In this document: one piece after another, positions 57,587-64,000 of the stretch
How the letters are laid out: every line of letters starts with the position of its first letter
How positions within the stretch are numbered: the first letter of the stretch is position 1
Source of the DNA: Epiperipatus broadwayi
Taxonomy: Eukaryota; Onychophora; Udeonychophora; Euonychophora; Peripatidae
Length of the DNA: 64,000 nt
Assembly: GCA_028023455.1 (NCBI GenBank)
Contig: JAQFVV010012513.1
Coordinates: 939,001 to 1,003,000, forward strand
Reading direction: 5' to 3'
Notes under the pieces: model-generated
Told to the model about the DNA's origin: nothing
The model's input: the letters and a program-made list of their open reading frames with translations, nothing else
Databases searched by the model: none
Translations under genes and position numbers: made by a program

Positions 57587-58700
57587 ATAAATTTTTCACA
57601 TGTTAAAATCTTAGAATATGTCGCTGCATGCTAATATGCAAACCACGACGTATCAAACTTCTTACTTAATCTTACGCCGAATATTATGTAATTTAACATT
57701 TATACATTATTCGTTTTAGCATTTGTATATATCTCACACGATGTTTAACATTTTATATTTTTATTTGTTTTTAGCACTTATTGGATATAAAATGTAATTA
57801 TGGGCAATAGCAAGTACGTTTGGCTGTTTGTCAATTTAAAATAAAGAAAATTTTTACAATCGATTGCAAGGAACTTTAGATCGTATGAGAAAGACGGATC
57901 TCGCTTTAATCTTATTAGGTTTGTTCAACGGTCAAACTCAACTATGTCTAATCAAAAATCAAAAGATTGTTTTCACAAGCAAGCCGTCAGATATTACACA
58001 ACTAAATCAACTTACACTTTGCTTTCAAACAAGAAAAGTGAAGAGAAAATTTGATAGTTTACGTCTTGTAGTACTCTAACACTGTGACCCGAGAGAATGT
58101 TCCAAATTAATGAAATAATTTAACGCTGCCATGAATAAAAAAGGAAAGAAAAATCTTAATAGCTATCTTTATCACCTATTTTAATAGTTTGGTCTGAAAT
58201 CTATTTATTATTATATTCTCAAAAGTACATTCGTCGTTTTTTTTTCTTAAATTAAAACGGATTTAATTCTTTCTTTAGATAAGAATTTGATTTATAAATC
58301 AATAAATCAAGTTAACTTTTCTTAGTGTGGTGGTTTTTCCAAAAACGAAATAATGAATTTAGTATATAATAGGCATATTTTTGCTGTGAGTTCTAAATAA
58401 CTAAAGTTAAATCAATAAAAACGGACACCGCTTTCAGAAGCAAAATCAAATATATTTTAATAAGAAATTTTGCATTACACCAACGCACGTACAAATGCCA
58501 GTGCTCATAGACTTAAAGATACACATACTGCACTTAATTAATGTGAATATGTTGCTGACAAGAAAAAAAAGTTTTGCTTCAGTTTTCAAAAGCAGTGCGG
58601 GGGGGGGGCATCCTTTCTGCATATTCAAACAGAACGACATGGTTTAATAACTGTCGAAGACGTCAAAAAATTCCTACAGTATTACTACTTACAATTAGAT
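57587..58700. other. Locally CpG-containing segment, no assigned gene
   Basis: CpGs are denser than usual (for example near 57645-57680 and 57862-57900). A 71-codon frame at 57864-58079 lies here without a recognisable domain. A G-run at 58599-58607 is notable. Possibly a regulatory or exon-like patch; unproven. Confidence 0.3.
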
Positions 58701-58702
58701 AT

Positions 58703-58857
58703 CAAGTTATATATTATTATGCGTCTAATTATTATTATTAATTAAATTTAACAATAAAACTTTATTACCTTATTTTTGCTCTGAATAAGTTATATATTAT
58801 TATGCGTCTAATTATTATTAACAATAAAACATTATTACCTTATTTTTGCTCTGAATA
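58703..58857. repeat. Tandem duplication, about 84-bp period
   Basis: Two copies of AGTTATATATTATTATGCGT and TATTACCTTATTTTTGCTCT, differing mainly by one ATTAATTAAATT deletion. Confidence 0.9.
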
Positions 58858-58946
58858 CCACAAGACATAATTCTTGCTTCATTATTATTGTATATACATA
58901 TATTTATGAAAGCAACCAACACTTAAACAATACTAACATCAATAAT

Positions 58947-59063
58947 AATCAACAAGTCAAGTATTGGTAGTCGAGAGGTCAGCGCAGCCGCCTCACAAGC
59001 AGTTTCCCGGGTTGCGGGTTCGCTTACTGGCAGATGCTATGACACATGAAAAAAAATCAACAA
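58947..59063 (+). mobile_element. S1 tRNA-like SINE, most tRNA-like copy
   Basis: GTATTGGTAGTCGAGAGGTC (acceptor and A-box), AGCGCAGCCGCCTCACAAGC, TTTCCCGGGTTGCGGGTTCG (variable and T arms), then GATGCTATGACACATG and an A-run. Short direct repeats AATCAACAA lie at 58947-58955 and 59055-59063. It is not called a tRNA gene because the T-stem and acceptor are imperfect and the tail is SINE-like. Confidence 0.75.
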
Positions 59064-60400
59064 TTTCAATCTGTTGTCATGACAATCAGCAGTTAAACAA
59101 TAATAATATCAATAACAATCTCAATCTGCTGTCATGGCAAAATACTTTATATATATATATATTGTAAATTTCCCTTTCAGTTGTTCATCATATACAATAC
59201 ATTCATTATTATCGACTATACTAGCTCAATAATAAACAATGAAGTATAACAACAATAAAGTACTTTGAAAACTATATGGGCGATATTTGATAATAAAACA
59301 TTTATTGGCTGAGAAAGCTAGATAGAGATTGGGATGATTACTTCAACATGTGCTTAAAATATTGGCCCCAAAATACTATAGAATGGATATGGGGAGAAAC
59401 AGCTCCATCTGCATGTGAAATTTGGAAGTAAACATCTTTTGCAGTCTATGAATCAATGGATAAAAGAAATAAAGACAAATTTTGAAATCAGTGTTTAGTA
59501 AGTTAATATTCAGGAAGTATCAGGTAAGGAGAATAATACTTTGAATATTATGAAACTTTAAAGAAATGGTGTAAATTGAACTATACATATATCTTGTAAT
59601 TATGTAAATATCCTTTGTGTGGTTTTAATAAAGGATATTACTTAAAATAAGACTCTTGATAGGATTTGAAACTCACTATACACCAAAACACAAGATAGAC
59701 TTTAGAGATGATTATAACATAGTGGTTTTAACATTGAGAAGTATATAAAATGCATTCCACAATGTCATAGCTATTGCAAAAATTCTCCTCCTACTATTCT
59801 ATTATAATCATTAGGAAAATCTTGACAACAAACAATGACTAAATAATATTTCTTTTAAATAATGACTTAACTACTCTTTCATAATTTAAGAAGCTCAAAA
59901 TAATAATATCAAAAACAAAACCTACATCAATTTAAAAGAATTAATGCTATCCTATAAATATCTCAGGAATCGTAATTATTCTGTTTTTAAAATAATATAA
60001 TGATTATATTGATAATTAAATAATTAAACCATAAGAGGGATTTTATTGGGATCCAACAATATAAATAAAAACCACACCATTACAAACATTGATTAACCTC
60101 ATATTTGAAAATTAGTTTAACTATAAGAATAAGACATGAAAATGAATGATCACTACTCATTATCCTCACATAAATAATTTAATTCACTTTCCTAAGATTT
60201 ATTCTTATCCTTATACTAATAACAATCATCATAGAATACTCATTTTATTATAAGTAAAAGCTGTATTATCTAATTATTATCTCTATTAAATCTAATTCAA
60301 ATAACTACATTTCTCAGTTGCTTAATATTCACCCATTGTAACTATATCCTTCAAAATAACAAACATAATAATATATTATTATATTGCCAAGACTACTACT
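59064..60400. other. AT-rich sequence, nothing recognised
   Basis: (AT)n near 59148-59162. No supported gene. Confidence 0.55.
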
Positions 60401-60404
60401 ATAT

Positions 60405-60670
60405 GGTATGGATGAAGATCTATCAGCCCCATATAGTTATTTGAGTTGGATAGCTGGGTTTGAAGACATGTAGATGTCTGAAAATTTCAGATTTTCCACT
60501 CAATAAATCTTTTAGATAAGTGCTTGGCTTTGGGTTGGTATTTTTAGATCTAGTGTCTGAACCTACCCTGACACCTATCTGAGGAGTGCCAAAGCAGGAA
60601 GCCATGGTCAGGGGTTTGGGGAGGGGTTCCTGACAGAGATATTTTAAGTGGTGGCTCTGGCTAAGCATTT
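60405..60670 (+). repeat. R8 repeat (distant R1/R2 relative)
   Basis: It shares GAAGACATGTAGATGTCTGA with R2-like sequence and GATGTCTGAAAATTTCAGATTTTC with 62115-62140, and ends in a CTGAGGA block comparable with R1. It is less AT-rich than its flanks. The minus-strand frame at 60423-60668 is incidental. Confidence 0.6.
60570..60617 (+). ncRNA. Hammerhead-like motif (R8, 60.6 kb)
   Basis: ACCTAT, CTGAGGA (60579-60585), stem-loop II GTGCCAAAGCAG (TGC pairs GCA), GAA, GCCATGGT (self-complementary), C at 60609, AGGGGT. The cleavage triplet is GTC. Stem I pairs at five of six positions including one wobble. A15.1 is G, a departure from consensus. Confidence 0.4.
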
Positions 60671-61880
60671 ATCACAAAGCTTGTAGAGGAATTGACAATC
60701 CTCATTGTTTATAACTTACAAGCTTAAGATATACGGTCATGTGATCTATGACTCTTATTTTGACTATAATAATATATTTTAGCAGTAACTTGTACTTTGA
60801 AATAATGTAATACTTCTAAATTTACTATTTAAAATAAATTTCAAAACTAGATTTCAACATCAGAATGTGACTCTTAAAACATTATTAATTTCGGTTATAT
60901 GCTTTCCAATTTGTATTACTCATTACTTACTCTTCAAATAAATCTTCAATATTCTTTTATACTTAGTGAAAATATGAAGTACTACAAATTCCTTTAATAT
61001 AATTATCATTTTAAAGTAGCTAATGATTAATGTATCAATTATAAATTCTTGAATATAATTCTCCAGATAAAATATGTAATAAATATATGCTATGTATAAT
61101 TCTATGTGGATTGGGTGCTTGATGGATATGATCTTGTAATGGAAATGACTCTCAGTTCCAATAAATTACTAATACAAATGTTAAATTAAAATACCCATTT
61201 ATTCTATCGTAACAAAAATTAATAATAAACAGCTACAAATATTATATTACATAATTAATTGATAAAATAATTATTTAAATATTCATAAATTTACAAAAAA
61301 AAAAAAAACTTACATTAATAAGTGATAAAATAATAATCATTCTATACATTTTATCCTTTACTTTATCATTTATTATTTAGGTCATTAGAATAAAAAGTTC
61401 ATCCTCATCACCATCATATATACTTTTTCTTTTTTTTTAAACACTATTAAATAGTTTTACTGGATGCCGATATAGCATGCATTCATGCCATTTTGAATTT
61501 TATAACTTACCCATAATTCCTGCTGACATATTCAAGCGATAAATGACGTCGATTATCAACAAGCAAAATAATCATGAAATTCATATTATATAATAATTGT
61601 ACTTTATTTTTAAATTTAATGTATTTGTAATCATCTAGCCAATTTAAATTAATCCATGTTCTTTATCTTCTGATAAAGAAACAAAATTTGAAAAAAAAAA
61701 AAATCTTAAACTAGTTTTCGGTCAACTCAAGTGTATATACCACTTAAATACATATTAGCTAACTACTAAAAACAATAAGATTATGGAGTATATGTTACTT
61801 TAAAAAAATAAAAAACCCTTCAAGTGATCAACAATAGCGATCGAAGAATTTCTGATAAAAAAAAACTAAAATCCTATTAT
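60671..61880. other. AT-rich sequence, nothing recognised
   Basis: No supported gene or repeat apart from short A-runs. Confidence 0.55.
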
Positions 61881-61904
61881 TGGTAAACGCAGAAACCATA
61901 TTTT

Positions 61905-62365
61905 GCAAAGCTTGTTAAGAGCTTATTTGCAAGCTCTTTATATATAACAAATGTAATATAAGCTTGTTAAATTAGGTCATGTAATATATGCCTTAATTTC
62001 TTTGTAATTTTATTTTTTTGTATTAAGGCTAAAACTATTAATATATGGTGTATCTGAACTTGGTTCATAACCATATGGCTATATAAGTTAGATAGCTGGA
62101 TTTTAAGTCATATAGATGTCTGAAAATTTCAGATTTTCTCCTTAATAGATAATTATTCATTAGATAAAGTGCTGGGTTGTCCTGGTATTTTTAATCTAAT
62201 GCTTGAATATCCTAGCATCTCACTGAGGAAGCCAGGAGCAGAAATCGGTCTGGGGTTGGCGATATCCAAAAAAGCTTGTTAAGAGCTCATTTTTTAGTTC
62301 TATATATAACATTTGTAATACAAGGTTGTTAAATTAGATCATGTGACATATGACTTGATGTTTTG
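61905..62365 (+). repeat. R8 repeat with flanking duplicated block
   Basis: AAGCTTGTTAAGAGCT(T/C)AT and the following about 75 bp occur at 61909-61990 and again at 62272-62360. Between them is an R8 copy (62060-62270) with AGATGTCTGAAAATTTCAGA and CACTGAGGAAGCCAGGAGCA. The arrangement could be a dimer or an insertion inside a duplicated block. Confidence 0.65.
62215..62258 (+). ncRNA. Hammerhead-like motif (R8, 62.2 kb)
   Basis: ATCTCA, CTGAGGA (62223-62229), AGCCAGGAGCA (GC pairs GC after an A-A opposition), GAA, ATCGGT, C, TGGGGT. Stem I ATCTCA/TGGGGT pairs six of six with two wobbles, and the cleavage triplet is GTC. Stem II is weak, so activity is doubtful. Confidence 0.4.
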
Positions 62366-62770
62366 GTAATTATATTTGTTATAGATGTGAAAAATATTGT
62401 TAGGGCAATCAAAACTGTTATAATATAATCGATATAACAACTATATAAAGCATTGTAAAAAGTAATGAGGAATAGTGTATAGTGATATAAATTTCCCATC
62501 TTTGGAATCAGAAATTTCTCACTTTTGTCTAGGTCAGAGAAGACTAGGATTCAAAGCTGGATTTAATGAACTTATATAGTTATGCAGATGAGTTACTTTG
62601 GAATTAAAACTTTAAATACTTTATTTAATTTCAGGTTATTATCTAGAATAGTATAAAGTGGGGATTTTTAACCTGGGACACTTATATTCCCAGTGGTACA
62701 GAAAACCTAACCACAGGTTATAATGAATAGCAGGTAAATAAGTATATTACATTAATCTAAAAAATACTTA

Positions 62771-63022
62771 TGTTATCAACATTTAAACCACTAAACATCA
62801 CATGATCACCATCTCATACTAGCACATAATTGTTGTAAACAAAGGCAAAACTCTCCACACAGTAGTGCCACCCTGTGCTAACCAGAAATTAGTCTGGGGA
62901 TATTGGATGAGTAGGCACTAGATAGGAATTTTATGCACAAGCCTTCTGGCATCCATTGATTACTCTGGTTAGCCCAGGGTGGTACTACTGTATGGAGAGT
63001 TTTGCCTTTGTTATCAACATTT
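62771..63022 (-). mobile_element. R1 insertion with perfect 14-bp target duplication
   Basis: The insertion 62785-63008 lies between TGTTATCAACATTT at 62771-62784 and 63009-63022. It starts with the fixed end AAACCACTAAACATCACATG and ends GAGAGTTTTGCCTT. The arms GGCAAAACTCTCCACACAGT and ACTGTATGGAGAGTTTTGCC are inverted; the centre is deleted compared with 41.2 kb. Confidence 0.85.
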
Positions 63023-64000
63023 CTAGAGCATTGCACATTCGTCTGTCATCTACACCAACAAAATTTCAGATCTCTTTTCAGATATGAATACAGTGATGTT
63101 GCATATACTTCTTTCTCACTGCAGGATCTGATAATCCAGTTAAGACACAGTGTAGCTAGTAAAATTGCTAAATTGGTGCCTCTTTAAGCATATCTTTATG
63201 ACATCTGTGCCTCCTGCACATAGACTCTCCAACTACTTATTTCTTATTTATAATGAATAAGAAAAATTGGATAAATTTTTAAAAGCCAAGGGGATATGGA
63301 TACCAGAAAGGTTGGCAATACCTGATATAAAGAAGGAAAAGATGGTATGCATAAATGATATAGGATAAGTTCCAGCTTTGAATCCTAATTTTCACTAATA
63401 AATGTAAAAGTCATAAACTAATCCATCAGGAGATAGGGATTTTATTGCATTATACCATTTGGTTTCCATTGACTTTTCAAGCTTACAATAGAGGACGCTA
63501 CAGTAGAATAAAATATAATTACTATAAAATGACATCAAATATTTTTTCTACATGATCCGCCAACAAGGAGATTACATCGATGAAGAAAAATGTACCGAAT
63601 CATCGTCTACCTAAAAAAAAGCAACCCGAAATCATACAATTCTCTTATTTTATCTATAATTATAAAACTTCTATAAAGAGACTATAAGATTTTGAAATTA
63701 CTTATTTTAAAAGTACCACTTTCTTTTTCAAGATAATACCACAGTAAATAAGGATTTCAACCCCTTGTTGAAATAAATAAAATCTTTCCTCCTACTTTCA
63801 GTCTACAATTTTTTATTTTTTATTCCAGATATGAATTCAATAAATGAAATTAGTTTAAAAATGAAATATTAATTTTGCAAGTAAACATAAACAAGTCATA
63901 AAAAGAAATAAACATAAGTTTATTGTCAAAACAATAAATAGCTGCGAACTATCAAAAATTGAATAGTTATTACTATATATATTCACCTAAGGCATGACTT
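63023..64000. other. AT-rich sequence, nothing recognised
   Basis: A few CpGs near 63555-63640. No gene or repeat supported. Confidence 0.5.

Noticed and set aside
58956-59054. A functional tRNA gene
   Set aside because: Seven diverged copies with A-rich tails and target duplications show a SINE family; stems are imperfect in each.

Overview
This is an AT-rich stretch of animal nuclear DNA with no convincing host protein-coding gene. Nearly everything recognisable is mobile or repetitive: RTE-type LINEs, fragments of a second LINE family, a decayed Penelope-like element, a hAT-type and a second DNA transposon, tRNA-like SINEs, foldback repeats, microsatellites and minisatellites. The content suggests an invertebrate metazoan, and the window is probably intergenic or intronic. 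I cannot name the species; I saw no repeat I would call diagnostic of a lineage.

Layout. 1-9 kb: AT-rich sequence with a LINE-2 tail, two R1 repeats, two tRNA-like SINEs, a 674-bp foldback insertion with a 15-bp target duplication (3241-3914) and another long foldback (8729-9239). 10-11.2 kb: a 5'-truncated RTE copy with a perfect 16-bp target duplication. 14-17 kb: two decayed RTE pieces. 17.94-18.70 kb: a large compound microsatellite. 19.1-22.25 kb: a near-full-length, badly decayed RTE on the minus strand. 24.3-25.98 kb: a 43-bp minisatellite and a DNA transposon. 26.5-27.2 kb: R2 repeats. 28.4-30.3 kb: Penelope-like remnant, then an R3 insertion. 30.8-31.7 kb: a hAT-like element. 33.05-33.93 kb: an almost perfect 0.88-kb palindrome made partly of R3. 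41.2-46.4 kb: R1 foldback, SINE, R3 foldback and R2 palindrome. 49.3-53.9 kb: LINE-2 remnant, then the best RTE copy, whose roughly 970-codon frame is broken only by four in-frame stops. 55.6-57.6 kb: direct repeats, an R3 fragment and an R3 dimer. 58.9-63.0 kb: a SINE, R8 and R1 repeats.

The main finding is that several short repeat families carry what reads as a type I hammerhead ribozyme. In R3 the core CTGATGA, a stem-loop II, GAA, a tiny self-complementary stem III and a five-base stem I (ACCAA with TTGGT) are all present, seven times, always on the plus strand. R2 has an independent version with a different stem I (CCTTCA with TGAAGG) and core CTGACGA. R1/R8 carry a looser version with a GTC cleavage triplet. 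R3 occurs once as a 473-bp-period dimer inside a single insertion with an 11-bp target duplication, and R1, R3 and R5 foldback insertions have 11-15-bp target duplications. That is the architecture expected of retrozymes: non-autonomous elements that self-cleave from tandem transcripts, may circularise, and are reinserted by another element's reverse transcriptase. The Penelope-like remnant at 28.4 kb and the RTE copies are possible helpers. All of this is inferred by eye from sequence and base pairing, without folding software or searches.
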